The notes below the pieces were generated by a model. The model saw nothing but the letters and a program-made list of their open reading frames with translations. It was not told the origin of the DNA and searched no databases. A stretch of 40,336 nt of DNA from Desulfotalea sp. (GTDB lineage Bacteria; Desulfobacterota; Desulfobulbia; Desulfobulbales; Desulfocapsaceae): NCBI GenBank assembly GCA_002733995.1, contig NVXR01000024.1:1-40336 (forward strand). Reading direction: 5' to 3'. Positions 25,344 through 34,476 of this stretch are shown here, piece after piece (the first letter of the stretch is position 1; each line of letters starts with the position of its first letter). A program made the position numbers and the translations under genes.

Positions 25344-27368
25344 ATGTTTTTCAAAAAACGTCCGGAGGTCGTGCAGGAGGATAAGCCAACTGCGGAAGAC
25401 CAATCACTCTTGGCGGAGTTAAGAGCTAGGATTGAGAAAACCGACCTTCCACCCCATGCAGCAGAAGCAGCTTTTAAGGAACTTGATAAACTAGTAAAAA
25501 CGGATCCTGCCATGGCAGAATTTACCGTGGGCATCAATTATATAGATATGCTTCTCGACCTACCTTGGCGGCTGAGTTCTTCTGGTAACTTTGATCTGAG
25601 CCGGGCTCGAAAGATTCTTGATTCCAGACACTGCGGTTTAGATCAGGTCAAACAACGGATCCTCGAATTCCTTGCCGCCAAAACCCTGCGCGGAAAAGTT
25701 CAAACCTATATTCTCATTGTAGATGATGAAGAGATCGCCCGCAATAATATGCAGCATGTCCTGGTTAAAGACGGCTATCGCTGCCTGACAGCTGCAAATG
25801 GTGTAGAGGCCCTTGAACTTCTTGCTGAACACGACATTGACCTAGTTATTACCGATTTAAAAATGGACCGAATGGATGGTATCGAATTACTCAGTAACAT
25901 CAATCGGCTCTATCCTGACACCCTCGTCATTATGGTAACGGGGTTTGCAACTGTCAGCTCCGCAGTGGAAGCCCTTAAAAATGGCGCAGCCCATTATCTT
26001 GGAAAACCTGTTAATCTTGATGAACTAAAAAAAACAGTCAAAGAAGTATTGCAAGAAAAGCTGAGGAGCGATATCGGCAGGGCTCCAATCCTTTGTTTCG
26101 CTGGTCCGCCGGGTACAGGAAAAACCTCGGTGGGCAAGGCTATCGCAGAATCACTCAACCGTCAATTCATCAGGGTTTCCGTTGCTGGCCTACGAGACGA
26201 GGCGGAATTGCGGGGACACAGGCGCACCTATGTGGGGGCAATGCTAGGCCGGGTACTGACTGAAATTAAACGCTGCGGAGTCAATAACCCGGTGTTCATG
26301 TTGGATGAATTGGATAAAATTGGTCAAGACTTCCGAGGTGATCCCGCATCTGTTCTACTCGAAGTTCTGGATCCTGAGCAAAACAACAAATATGTGGACC
26401 ACTATCTAGACATCCCTTTCGACCTCTCTCAAATCATGTTTATGGCAACAGCCAATGATCTCTCTAAGTTGCCTGGCCCCCTTCTTGACAGAATGGAAAT
26501 AGTCGATTTTACGGGTTATACTGAAAAAGAAAAAATAAGCATAGCACAACAATTCATCATTCCCAAGCAGTTGAAAGCAACCGGCCTGCACAGAGAAAAT
26601 ATCACCTTTAGCGCCCAAGCTGTTTCCAGTGTCATTAACACCTATACCAGGGAGCCAGGACTGCGTAATCTTGAGCGGGAAATTGCCAATGTCTGTAGAA
26701 AAATTGCACTACTAAAACTTGACGACCAAGAAGAGTTCCAGGTTTCTACCATTGAACCTGAAACAATAATCTCTTTTTTGGGACCTCGAAAATTCTATCG
26801 TGAAGTGGTTGAAGAAAAAGACAGTGTTGGCATCACCACGGGCCTTGTCTGGTCTGAGACAGGTGGCGAGATAATCTCCATTGAGACGGTAAAAATGCCA
26901 GGTAACGGCTCGCTTACAATGACCGGGTGTCTCGGGGAAATCCTCCAGGAATCGGCCCAGACAGCCCTCAGTCTCATCCGTAGCAGGGCCGATGAATTCT
27001 CCATTGCCCATGATATGTTCCAACACTACGACATTCACATCCATATCCCCGCAGGTAGTATTGCCAAAGATGGTCCCTCGGCTGGAATAACCATATTTGC
27101 AGCGCTACTCTCCTTACTTACCGGGAGACTCGCACGCCGAAGTGTGGCCATGACGGGTGAAATGACACTGAGTGGTAGGGTTTTGCCGGTCAGTGGTCTC
27201 CGGGAAAAGATGCTGGCAGCCCAACGGGCGGGAATCTCACTCGTTGTAGTACCTGATGCCAATCGCGACGAAGTATTGGCTCTCCCAGACGACGTGAGTG
27301 CAGGAATTCAGATTAATTTAGTGAAAAATATAGACGAAATGATCGACACGGTCCTACTCCCTCTGTAG
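25344..27368 (+). CDS. Lon-type ATP-dependent protease with inserted receiver domain (REC-Lon)
   Basis: A 674-residue protein that combines a Lon protease and a response-regulator receiver. Residues 1-121 match the helical part just ahead of the Lon AAA+ domain (INYIDMLLDLPWRL, ARKILDSRHCGLDQVKQRIL). A complete receiver follows at about 122-240: LIVDDEE with Asp127-Asp128, phosphoacceptor Asp171 in VITDLKMDRMDG, VTGFAT, and Lys221 in LGKPVN. Then the AAA+ domain resumes with Walker A AGPPGTGKTS (Lys260), MLDELDKIG and RGDPASVLLEVLDPEQN. The protease domain ends the chain with catalytic Ser579 in KDGPSAG and Lys622 in REKMLAAQ, 43 residues apart as in E. coli Lon. The usual N-terminal LON substrate domain is missing. 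AGGAG precedes the ATG. It is likely phosphorylated by a nearby kinase, and convergent with an NtrC-type regulator. Confidence 0.95.
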   Translation: MFFKKRPEVVQEDKPTAEDQSLLAELRARIEKTDLPPHAAEAAFKELDKLVKTDPAMAEFTVGINYIDMLLDLPWRLSSSGNFDLSRARKILDSRHCGLDQVKQRILEFLAAKTLRGKVQTYILIVDDEEIARNNMQHVLVKDGYRCLTAANGVEALELLAEHDIDLVITDLKMDRMDGIELLSNINRLYPDTLVIMVTGFATVSSAVEALKNGAAHYLGKPVNLDELKKTVKEVLQEKLRSDIGRAPILCFAGPPGTGKTSVGKAIAESLNRQFIRVSVAGLRDEAELRGHRRTYVGAMLGRVLTEIKRCGVNNPVFMLDELDKIGQDFRGDPASVLLEVLDPEQNNKYVDHYLDIPFDLSQIMFMATANDLSKLPGPLLDRMEIVDFTGYTEKEKISIAQQFIIPKQLKATGLHRENITFSAQAVSSVINTYTREPGLRNLEREIANVCRKIALLKLDDQEEFQVSTIEPETIISFLGPRKFYREVVEEKDSVGITTGLVWSETGGEIISIETVKMPGNGSLTMTGCLGEILQESAQTALSLIRSRADEFSIAHDMFQHYDIHIHIPAGSIAKDGPSAGITIFAALLSLLTGRLARRSVAMTGEMTLSGRVLPVSGLREKMLAAQRAGISLVVVPDANRDEVLALPDDVSAGIQINLVKNIDEMIDTVLLPL

Positions 27369-27427
27369 AGAGGTAGACCTTGTTTGTAATTCTTGCAAGA
27401 GAGGCAACAAATGGCCAGAGGATAGAA

Positions 27428-28798
27428 TCAAAAATTTGGATCTTCTAGGCTATAGCGTTTAATTTTTCGCCAGAGGGATACCCGGTCAATGCCAAGAATT
27501 TCCGCCGCCTTTGATCTTTTGCCCTCGACCTCATCAAGAACTCTCAAAATGTACTGCTTTTCATGTTCTTCAAGGCTTGGCCATGATTGTTCCTGGGAAA
27601 CGGAGGCGGCGACAGGTTCTGCCCCTATATCATCTTCAAGATGGTGCGGCTCAATAACATCTTCTCGACATGTGATCAGCACCCGTTGGATAATATTTTC
27701 AAGCTCCCTGATGTTACCTGGGTAGTCATAACTCTTTAATCGCTCAATAGCCCTTTCCGATAAAGTGGGTGCTGTTGCTCCCTGTTCTGTATGTTTTTGC
27801 AAAAAATGACCGGCAAGCAGGGGGATATCATTGCGACGTTCAACAAGAGGTGGGACCAGGATGGTTATAACATCAAGACGATAATAGAGATCTTTACGAA
27901 AAGTGCCCTCCGCCGAGGCTTCTTTTAAATTTTTATTAGTCGCGGCCAGTACCCTGATATCGATGGGGATTTCTTTCGATCCGCCAACCCGCATAAGCGT
28001 ACGCTCTTGAAGAACCCGCAGGAGTTTAACCTGCATCTGTAGAGGCAGTTCGCCAATTTCATCAAAAAAGACAGTTCCGCCTTTGGCATGTTCGAGTAAG
28101 CCCTTTTTCTGTCTTTCCGCCCCTGTAAAAGCCCCCTGTTCATGTCCGAACAGTTCAGTGCTCATGAGATCTTCACTAAAAGCGCCACAGTTAAGTGAGA
28201 CGATTCTTTTACCTGCCCGTCGACTCAAATCATGAATCATCCGGGCAACAAGTTCCTTACCGGTACCGGTTTCACCAAGAATAAGGACATTACAGTCCAG
28301 CTGGGCCACTTGGGAAATTTGCTCCCGAAGCGAGACAGTTTTTGCACTTCCACCAATAATTCTTGAGGACTCACTGCTATCAATCACCTGTTGTCGCAGT
28401 TGGTACAGCTCGTGCTGCATAGCACTCCGTTCCAGAGCCTTAAGCACAATAGCCAGCAGTTCTTTTACATTTAAAGGCTTGGAAAGATAGTGATAGGCAC
28501 CTTTTTTCATGGCCTCGATGGCGGTATCAAGACTCGCATAGCCGGTTACCACCAGTATCTCGGCCGCGGGCCAGAGACGTTTTGTCTCAGCCAGCACACC
28601 CATACCATCCTTCCCCCGCATCCTCAGATCAGTAATGACTAAATTCACCTCATTTTCTTCCATGACAGCAACAGCAGCGTCGCCATCTGCCGCGAGAAGA
28701 ATATGGTAACCTGCTTTTTTCAGGATATGTTCCAGGTTGTCACGGGCGATAGCCTCATCATCAACAACAAGAATCGTTTTATTTGCAAAAGATATCAT
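27428..28798 (-). CDS. NtrC-family sigma-54 response regulator
   Basis: A 456-residue transcription activator. The receiver has VVDDEA (Asp13, Asp14) and phosphoacceptor Asp57 in VITDLRMRG, with Lys in LSKPLN. The AAA+ domain carries Walker A LGETGTGKEL and the GAFTGA sigma-54 contact loop (FTGAERQKKG), then Walker B-like GGTVFFDEIGELPL. A Fis-type helix-turn-helix ends the protein (GKRSKAAEILGIDRVSLWRK). It is the natural candidate for the two GTTGC-N5-GCAAC dyads at 22726 and 22816. The start overlaps the stop of the upstream histidine kinase by four bases, so they are co-translated. It is convergent with REC-Lon. Confidence 0.96.
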   Translation of the reverse strand: MISFANKTILVVDDEAIARDNLEHILKKAGYHILLAADGDAAVAVMEENEVNLVITDLRMRGKDGMGVLAETKRLWPAAEILVVTGYASLDTAIEAMKKGAYHYLSKPLNVKELLAIVLKALERSAMQHELYQLRQQVIDSSESSRIIGGSAKTVSLREQISQVAQLDCNVLILGETGTGKELVARMIHDLSRRAGKRIVSLNCGAFSEDLMSTELFGHEQGAFTGAERQKKGLLEHAKGGTVFFDEIGELPLQMQVKLLRVLQERTLMRVGGSKEIPIDIRVLAATNKNLKEASAEGTFRKDLYYRLDVITILVPPLVERRNDIPLLAGHFLQKHTEQGATAPTLSERAIERLKSYDYPGNIRELENIIQRVLITCREDVIEPHHLEDDIGAEPVAASVSQEQSWPSLEEHEKQYILRVLDEVEGKRSKAAEILGIDRVSLWRKIKRYSLEDPNF

Positions 28799-30372
28799 GA
28801 TATAACTGACTCGTTTCTGGAAGCAAGTGGCAACCTGACATGAAAGGATGCCCCCTGGCCCGGTTCACTGCTCACGCTAATGTCACCATGATGTTTTTGG
28901 ATAATACCATAAACCACAGAGAGCCCAAGGCCTGTCCCTTTGCCCTCCTCTTTAGTCGTATAGAATGGATCAAATAACTGCCCAATAATCTCTTTAGGAA
29001 TACCAGGTCCTGTATCATGTACAGTAATAACTACCATCTGTTGCTCTTCATCAATTTCTGAGCTGATCGTTATGGTGCCCTGTTGCTCAATTGCCTGGCC
29101 AGCATTTATTATAAGATTTAAAAAAACCTCCTGCATGCGCTGCACATCCATTGGAACCACTAAGTCATCGGGGATTATTACCGTGACTTGAATAGCGGCT
29201 GCGACTTCAGTCCTGACGAGCTGCACCGCCCTGTCGACAACCTCTGCCAATGGAGCTTCACGAATCCCAAACTTACCAGAACGGGAGAACTCCAAAAGCC
29301 CCTTGACGACATCACGGGCCCGAAGCGTCTCTTGATCGATATTATGAAGCATCTTGAGAAGCATGTCGCGATCCTCTGTATCAAATTCATCGAGAGCAAT
29401 TTGGCAGGATGTGGAAATATTATTAAGCGGATTGTTCAACTGATGGGCAACACCGGCGGTGAGAGTACCAATGGAAGAAAGTTTTTTAGATTGAACCAGC
29501 TGATCCTGGCGCACCTCCAACTCATAGACCATGGTGTTAAACGCCTCCATGACCTGCTGCATCTCATCACGGGTATTGAGCACCTCAACCCGTTTGAAGC
29601 GCCCTTGGGCAATGTCACCGGTTGCCTTCTTTATTCTATTAAGCGGTTTAAAAATCTTAATAAAGGTCAGAAACGGCATAAGAATACCAAGATTAATAGC
29701 CACCACAGACCAGAGATTCATACGAATTTTCAGCTCTCGAAAAATATAATGTAGCTGAACCCTCTCAAATGCCAAGAGTTGGGCACTCTTGTCCGTCATC
29801 TGTGTACCCAAATCCCGAGTAATGCTAACAATCTGTTGATATTTTCTAGAATCCTGAATTCTATTTTTTTCGAGTTGATTAAAATTATCTTTGTATTTCT
29901 TCATAAGCTGCTCAAGCTCTTTGAGCAGTGGTGTACCCTTAAGATTAGTCAACTGCTCATAAACCACATCGACCGTCACCTCCGCTTTGTGCAGATACTG
30001 ACGGTGCTGCTTAAGTGCTTCGGGGGTGTTGTACAACAGGTAGTTCTTCTCATATCGCCTCACTTCCAGAATGATGTTATCGAGTAGATACGCACGTTCC
30101 ATAAAGGTGAATTTTCTCTCTGCACTGTGTAAGTCATCACTGGACATGTTCCACATTACGGAGATTCCCAGAACGTAGCAGACAACAAAGAAGAGAATTT
30201 TAAAAGTAAGGCTGAAATGAAACGATTTCGACAAGTGTTTACCCCAGAAGTTATGGCAGAAAGACCAGTGATCTTGAACTATCGACTTGGCAATATTTTT
30301 ACCTGATATGTAGGCAAAAGTAAATAGCCCGCACGGGGAGTTGACAACACAGAATCGTACCGCCACGAACAC
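28795..30372 (-). CDS. Membrane sensor histidine kinase, partner of the NtrC-type regulator
   Basis: A 525-residue kinase with membrane helices at about 55-75 and 221-240, enclosing a roughly 145-residue periplasmic region that is helical and charged. HAMP follows, then HisKA with phosphoacceptor His310 in TAGVAHQLNNPLN, and an ATPase with NLIINAGQAI, DTGPGIP and GTGLGLSVV. The start is uncertain: GTG 30372 gives the listed length and has AGGA 9 bases upstream, while TTG 30234 (residue 47, just before the first helix) gives a more typical kinase start with only a weak TGGGG site. It forms a two-gene unit with the NtrC-type regulator. The ligand is unknown; the neighbours suggest an oxidative or sulfite-type signal. 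Confidence 0.9.
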   Translation of the reverse strand: MFVAVRFCVVNSPCGLFTFAYISGKNIAKSIVQDHWSFCHNFWGKHLSKSFHFSLTFKILFFVVCYVLGISVMWNMSSDDLHSAERKFTFMERAYLLDNIILEVRRYEKNYLLYNTPEALKQHRQYLHKAEVTVDVVYEQLTNLKGTPLLKELEQLMKKYKDNFNQLEKNRIQDSRKYQQIVSITRDLGTQMTDKSAQLLAFERVQLHYIFRELKIRMNLWSVVAINLGILMPFLTFIKIFKPLNRIKKATGDIAQGRFKRVEVLNTRDEMQQVMEAFNTMVYELEVRQDQLVQSKKLSSIGTLTAGVAHQLNNPLNNISTSCQIALDEFDTEDRDMLLKMLHNIDQETLRARDVVKGLLEFSRSGKFGIREAPLAEVVDRAVQLVRTEVAAAIQVTVIIPDDLVVPMDVQRMQEVFLNLIINAGQAIEQQGTITISSEIDEEQQMVVITVHDTGPGIPKEIIGQLFDPFYTTKEEGKGTGLGLSVVYGIIQKHHGDISVSSEPGQGASFHVRLPLASRNESVIS

Positions 30373-30516
30373 TCTCTAACATCCTGATATTATAGAATCC
30401 ATCAAGACGAAAAAACCAAACATTGACGTCAGACAACCTCCCCTGCCCAAGCCGCTTTTTACAGACAAGGCTCCGTTGCATTATCCAGAATAATATGACT
30501 CCATTCTCTCCAACAA

Positions 30517-30543
30517 ATGGGGCAGTTTTAACCACTGCCCCAT
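30517..30543 (-). terminator. Terminator of msrAB
   Basis: ATGGGGCAGT and ACTGCCCCAT form a perfect 10-base stem with a 7-base loop, 10 bases after the msrAB stop codon on the minus strand, followed by TTTG. Confidence 0.75.
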
Positions 30544-30552
30544 CCCCACAAC

Positions 30553-31638
30553 CTATTGAAAAGTTTCAAGCAGATGCTCCAGGCCTTCATCTTTTAAATT
30601 TTCGACAGGGATAAAGCGTAATGATGCGGAATTAATACAGTAACGGAGTCCATATGGAGCTGGCCCATCCTCAAAAATATGTCCCAGATGCGAGTCACTC
30701 TTTTTACCGCGAACCTCAGTTCTTGCAAAAAACAGCGAGCTATCATCTTTTTCTACAATATTCTCATTCAGCAGAGGCCGGGAGAAGGTTGGCCAACCAG
30801 TTTTAGAGTCATATTTATCCAGGGAGCTAAAAAGAGGCTCACTGGACACAACATCTACATAAATACCCGGCCTTTTATTATTCCAGTAATCATTATCAAA
30901 TGGTGGTTCGGTACCATCTTCCTGGGTAACACGATATTGAAGGGGGGTAAGATTGTTCTTGAGACTACTCTTAGCCACAACCTGCAACCCCATTTCTTTT
31001 TCATCCCCCCATATTTTCGTAAGAAATTGATCCCTGCCTGAACGATATCTATAATATTTATATCTGATCGGATTTTTCTTATAGTAATCCTGATGATACT
31101 CCTCCGCCCGATAGAACGTAACATCACTGATGATGGGAGTAACAATTGCTTTTTTGAAGATCCCACGATCCGCCAAAGCAGCCTTAGAGTGCTCGGCAAT
31201 ACTCCTCTGCAGATCATCTTTCACAAAGATCGCGGTGGTATAACCGTGTCCTCGGTCTACAAACTGCCCTCCCGCATCGGTGGGGTCTACCTGCCTCCAG
31301 AACACATCTAACAACTCTTTATATCCTATGACATCGGGATTATAAGCAACCTCAACGACCTCTATATGCCCACCACTAATATAGTTTTGATAATTCGGGT
31401 TTTCAGAATGGCCCCCCGCATATCCAGAAACAACTGCTATGACACCATTACGTTTTTCAAACGGCTTTTCCATACACCAGAAACAACCGCCGGCAAATAT
31501 CGCCTTTACCGTGGCTTGACCACTCGTGGGCAGCACCATCGTATCTACTGCTGGCTCTGGCACGCTTATATTTTTCGCGACAAGACTGCCCACGGTAGCA
31601 AAACCTATACATAAGGTTATGATTACAATAACTTTCAT
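30553..31638 (-). CDS. msrAB: Exported MsrA-MsrB fusion, peptide-methionine sulfoxide reductase
   Basis: A 361-residue fusion that repairs both stereoisomers of methionine sulfoxide. An N-terminal signal segment ([19 protein letters not shown]) sends it across the membrane. The MsrA half begins with [13 protein letters not shown], catalytic Cys52, and contains GHIEVVEV and EEYHQDYY. The MsrB half begins about residue 235 ([23 protein letters not shown]) and has catalytic Cys in [12 protein letters not shown] near the end, with GWPTFSRP and [11 protein letters not shown]. The MsrB half lacks the structural zinc cysteine pairs of some members. The order MsrA then MsrB is the common one. Directly upstream on the same strand is a Met-rich lipoprotein, a possible substrate. 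A good terminator follows. Confidence 0.96.
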   Translation of the reverse strand: MKVIVIITLCIGFATVGSLVAKNISVPEPAVDTMVLPTSGQATVKAIFAGGCFWCMEKPFEKRNGVIAVVSGYAGGHSENPNYQNYISGGHIEVVEVAYNPDVIGYKELLDVFWRQVDPTDAGGQFVDRGHGYTTAIFVKDDLQRSIAEHSKAALADRGIFKKAIVTPIISDVTFYRAEEYHQDYYKKNPIRYKYYRYRSGRDQFLTKIWGDEKEMGLQVVAKSSLKNNLTPLQYRVTQEDGTEPPFDNDYWNNKRPGIYVDVVSSEPLFSSLDKYDSKTGWPTFSRPLLNENIVEKDDSSLFFARTEVRGKKSDSHLGHIFEDGPAPYGLRYCINSASLRFIPVENLKDEGLEHLLETFQ

Positions 31639-31781
31639 ATGTCACCTCATAATTTTATTTTTTCATTACGCCCCTACCCCAACACAACTACACAACATCC
31701 CTGCAACAATAGATCAGCGATAAAACAGATGTTTCCGCGCCCCCAAAAGCCACAACTACAAGACATGTGTTAAACAGTGCC

Positions 31782-32012
31782 TTAGTGCATTTTTTTCATA
31801 TCACAAGGCATGGGGGCCTTTGCCCCACCTTTCATGGAATTCTGCATTTTGCTACCTTCTTTCTGCATGTCCTTTTCATGCATCATCCCAGCCCCCATGC
31901 ATTCATTTGTTTTTTCATCCATTCCCATATGTTGATTTCCCGCACAGCCGGACAAGACAAAGACGGTAAGTAACGCAGCAGCAGCCAACATTTTTCTCTT
32001 CAACAGTTTCAT
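31782..32012 (-). CDS. Met/His/Cys-rich small lipoprotein
   Basis: A 76-residue protein with a classic lipoprotein signal (KRKMLAAAALLTVFVLSGC) ending in lipobox LSGC, Cys23. The mature part of 54 residues is extremely Met-rich: I count 11 Met, plus several His and two further Cys, in runs such as HMGMDEK and GAGMMHEKDM. ATG 32012 has GAGGG just upstream. It is the gene preceding msrAB (about 140 bases apart) on the same strand. A metal (copper) binding or methionine-based oxidant-scavenging role is plausible, the latter supported by the adjacent reductase. It is too short for a domain assignment. Confidence 0.85.
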   Translation of the reverse strand: MKLLKRKMLAAAALLTVFVLSGCAGNQHMGMDEKTNECMGAGMMHEKDMQKEGSKMQNSMKGGAKAPMPCDMKKMH

Positions 32013-32506
32013 TTTTCCCTCTAAAATAATTATTATTAATAGAGCAACAGCATTTCCCCTTAATCTCAAATCCCCAGCCAGTGCGATGATCCACTTTAAT
32101 TTTGTGCAAACATCGGCAACGATGATCCTCTTCATTTGTTTTGCAGCCGATCGTAGTTGGGCAAATGAAAATTGCGGGTTAGAGAGTACAATGGACACGC
32201 CTTGTAAAGGCTGTTTAAAGGAATTGTAAAGATTAGATAAAGAAACGACAGAACTATGGAGTAGCACACCAACGGCGTCCTCTGCGGATGGCTCAAACAG
32301 CACTCGACTGCTTCGAAAGCAGCCTGGAATAAACGTGCAACACTTCTCAAGTGTAATAAGGCGGGATGTACAGCTAGTGGAATGTCACTTGAATAATGAG
32401 GCAGCGGCATTGCCTAGATTCATTTAGGCTAATACGATATAATCATATTTATAATGACGGCTGCCCTTTAAAAAGAAAAGAGAGGTTGGGTGTCCTACAG
32501 TACAAG
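32013..32506. other. Gene-free stretch, 494 bases
   Basis: No coding frame here looks real. It holds the 5' region of the lipoprotein gene and the 3' region of the sensor kinase. A small perfect hairpin, CTGCTT-CGA-AAGCAG (32308-32322), is visible and could be structural. The minus strand after the kinase stop is pyrimidine-rich, but no clean terminator can be drawn. Confidence 0.4.
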
Positions 32507-33580
32507 CTATTGATACAGAGGCAGGATAAGCCATACATGGGTCTCACCAGAATTACTTTCCGCCCCTACCTGGCCCCCATGGGCCTCAAGGAGTTCCTTG
32601 GTTATTGCAAGACCTATCCCTGCGCCTCCAGCATCTCTTGAACGTGATTTTTCAGCACGAAAGAACCTCTCAAAGACATAGGGCAGATCATCTTTTAAGA
32701 TACCTGGTCCGCTGTTTTCAAAATCCACCTTTATCCCAGAATCAACAAGCGCTATAGTAATGACAACGGCTCCGCCTTTAGGGGTATATTTCCAGCAGTT
32801 TTCAACCATATTTCTCAATGCCTGAAGTACCTTATCCCGATCAACATCCACCCAATGACTGTCGTCAATACCGGTCAGGGTCACGGCTATATGCTTCTCT
32901 CTAAAATTTGGCTTTTGCAGTTCAACCATCTGCATGACCAGATCATCTAAGAGCACTTTTTCTCGCTTCAAATAGGCTCTGGAGGCATCGGCCCTTGCAA
33001 GCTGCTGAAGATTTTCTACCAGATGAACGAGCCTGAGATTTTCCTGCTGCAACATTTGAAATGTTTCTGTTGTAGGCGGAATCACCCCATCATGAAGAGC
33101 CTCAAGATATCCACGAAGATTCGTTAGGGGAGTACGCAACTCATGGGCGACATCTGCCACCATATTTTTTCGCAACTGCTCAATCTGCTCTAAGCTGTCA
33201 GCCATGCTGTTAAAGGCAATACCAAGCTCCCCCACCTCGTCATTTGTGCTCACCTCGGCCCTCAAAGAAAAGTTTCCTGCGGCAACCTCTTTTGTAATTG
33301 CCGTCATCTGAGAAAGTGGACGAAGAACTCTTCTGGTCAAAAGATAGCTGAGAACAATGGCAAGCCCCAGGGCAGCAAGACTGGCCCAAACCAGATAATA
33401 ATGAATGGAGGTGAGAAACATATGATGGATATCATCCGGAGACACATCATAATTATCCATCAAAGCCATAAAATATTTGGCGGCCAGTTTATCCACCGCA
33501 AACCATACAATGAGGAAGATAACTCCAATAACCGGAATAATGTTGGTCAATAATAATTTCCAAAGCAGACGGTTTTTCAT
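32507..33580 (-). CDS. BaeS/EnvZ-like sensor histidine kinase
   Basis: A 357-residue inner-membrane kinase. Two hydrophobic helices (about 10-28 and 63-81) flank a short periplasmic segment. HAMP is followed by HisKA with His146 in VADVAHELRTPLTN, NMVENCWKYTP, GPGI and GAGIGLAIT. The frame extends to 33619, but ATG 33580 is preferred: GGAGG is 8 bases upstream and it starts 4 bases after the stop of the partner regulator. Its short sensing loop of about 35 residues is typical of kinases that sense envelope or ionic stress. Confidence 0.93.
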   Translation of the reverse strand: MKNRLLWKLLLTNIIPVIGVIFLIVWFAVDKLAAKYFMALMDNYDVSPDDIHHMFLTSIHYYLVWASLAALGLAIVLSYLLTRRVLRPLSQMTAITKEVAAGNFSLRAEVSTNDEVGELGIAFNSMADSLEQIEQLRKNMVADVAHELRTPLTNLRGYLEALHDGVIPPTTETFQMLQQENLRLVHLVENLQQLARADASRAYLKREKVLLDDLVMQMVELQKPNFREKHIAVTLTGIDDSHWVDVDRDKVLQALRNMVENCWKYTPKGGAVVITIALVDSGIKVDFENSGPGILKDDLPYVFERFFRAEKSRSRDAGGAGIGLAITKELLEAHGGQVGAESNSGETHVWLILPLYQ

Positions 33581-33584
33581 ATAC

Positions 33585-34289
33585 TCATTCCCCTCCGCTT
33601 TCGGCAAACGCGTAACCAAACCCCCGAACGGTCAGTATAAAGTTTGGCTTTGCAGGATTGTCTTCTATTTTCTGGCGTATTTTCCCAATATGAACATCAA
33701 TTACCCGCTCGACAACGGTCTCCCCATGCTCATAAAATCTGGCGAGCAATGTGTCCCGGGAGAATACCTGTCCAGGCGATCCCATCAGAATATGGAGGAG
33801 CTTATATTCTGAAGTCGTCAGGTTAATTATCTCTCCATCCCGCATCACCTTACACTTCATAGGGTTTAGAGAAAGACCCTCGTGACTCAGCACTTGATTT
33901 GCAGCAGGCAACCTCGGTTGAATACGGCGTAAAATAGCCTTTACCCGCTCGACGAGCTCCCGGGGGCTGAAGGGCTTTACCACATAATCATCTGCCCCCA
34001 GAGAGAGACCAAGAATCCGATCAATTTCTTCTTCTCTCGCGGTCAGCATAAGAATAGGAACATCGGAAAACTTCCGTAGTTCTCGGCAGACCTCCCACCC
34101 ATCCACCTTCGGCAGCATCACATCGAGTATGACAAAACCCGGTTTTTTTATACGCGCAAGCTCCAAAGCTCGTTCACCGTCGTAGGCGGCGATTGTGCTA
34201 AAACCTTCTTTTTCTAAATATGTTGCAACCAGATTTGAGGTGTTTTTATCATCCTCAACGATGAGAATGGGGCTTTCAAGTATCGCCAA
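33585..34289 (-). CDS. OmpR-family response regulator
   Basis: The receiver has LIVEDDKN and acceptor Asp56 in VILDVMLPKVDGW (numbered from TTG 34289) with Lys in VVKPFSPRE. A winged-helix domain follows (LTTSEYKLLHILMGSPGQVF, then VIDVHIGKIRQKI and RGFGYAF). The frame extends to an ATG at 34352, but that ATG lies in a long hairpin without ribosome binding site. TTG 34289 is favoured because AAGGAG lies 6 bases upstream, giving 234 residues, the usual length. ATG 34313 is an intermediate option with a weak site. It precedes its kinase by four bases and is divergent from the AsmA-like gene. Confidence 0.92.
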   Translation of the reverse strand: MAILESPILIVEDDKNTSNLVATYLEKEGFSTIAAYDGERALELARIKKPGFVILDVMLPKVDGWEVCRELRKFSDVPILMLTAREEEIDRILGLSLGADDYVVKPFSPRELVERVKAILRRIQPRLPAANQVLSHEGLSLNPMKCKVMRDGEIINLTTSEYKLLHILMGSPGQVFSRDTLLARFYEHGETVVERVIDVHIGKIRQKIEDNPAKPNFILTVRGFGYAFAESGGE

Positions 34290-34316
34290 TGTTGGCTCCT
34301 TTTGTATTACCATTGG

Positions 34317-34364
34317 CCCACATTTTTCATAGAAACACCATGTTGTGTTCATAAAAAATGTGGG
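34317..34364 (-). promoter_or_regulatory. Long hairpin in the leader of the OmpR-type regulator
   Basis: CCCACATTTTT and AAAAATGTGGG are perfectly complementary (11 bases) around 26 bases which can pair further (GAAACAC with GTGTTC). It would form in the 5' leader, 28 bases before the favoured TTG start. It could be an autoregulatory operator or an RNA control element. Confidence 0.5.
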
Positions 34365-34391
34365 TTAAAACAACATTCTGCACAATATTCT

Positions 34392-34411
34392 TTACCTTTA
34401 TAAAAAGGTAA
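34392..34411. promoter_or_regulatory. 20-base palindrome between divergent genes
   Basis: TTACCTTT-ATAA-AAAGGTAA is a perfect inverted repeat with a 4-base centre, 65 bases before the AsmA-like start. It is a candidate operator for the divergent OmpR-type regulator or another dimeric factor. Confidence 0.45.
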
Positions 34412-34476
34412 CCATCTTATAGCAGCAAGAGATTTTCTTAGTTAACCATAACCTCGCACCCTGGAGATTACCCATA

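Noticed and set aside
29188..29754. Plus-strand frame of 188 codons
   Set aside because: It is antisense to the histidine kinase, whose motifs are unmistakable.
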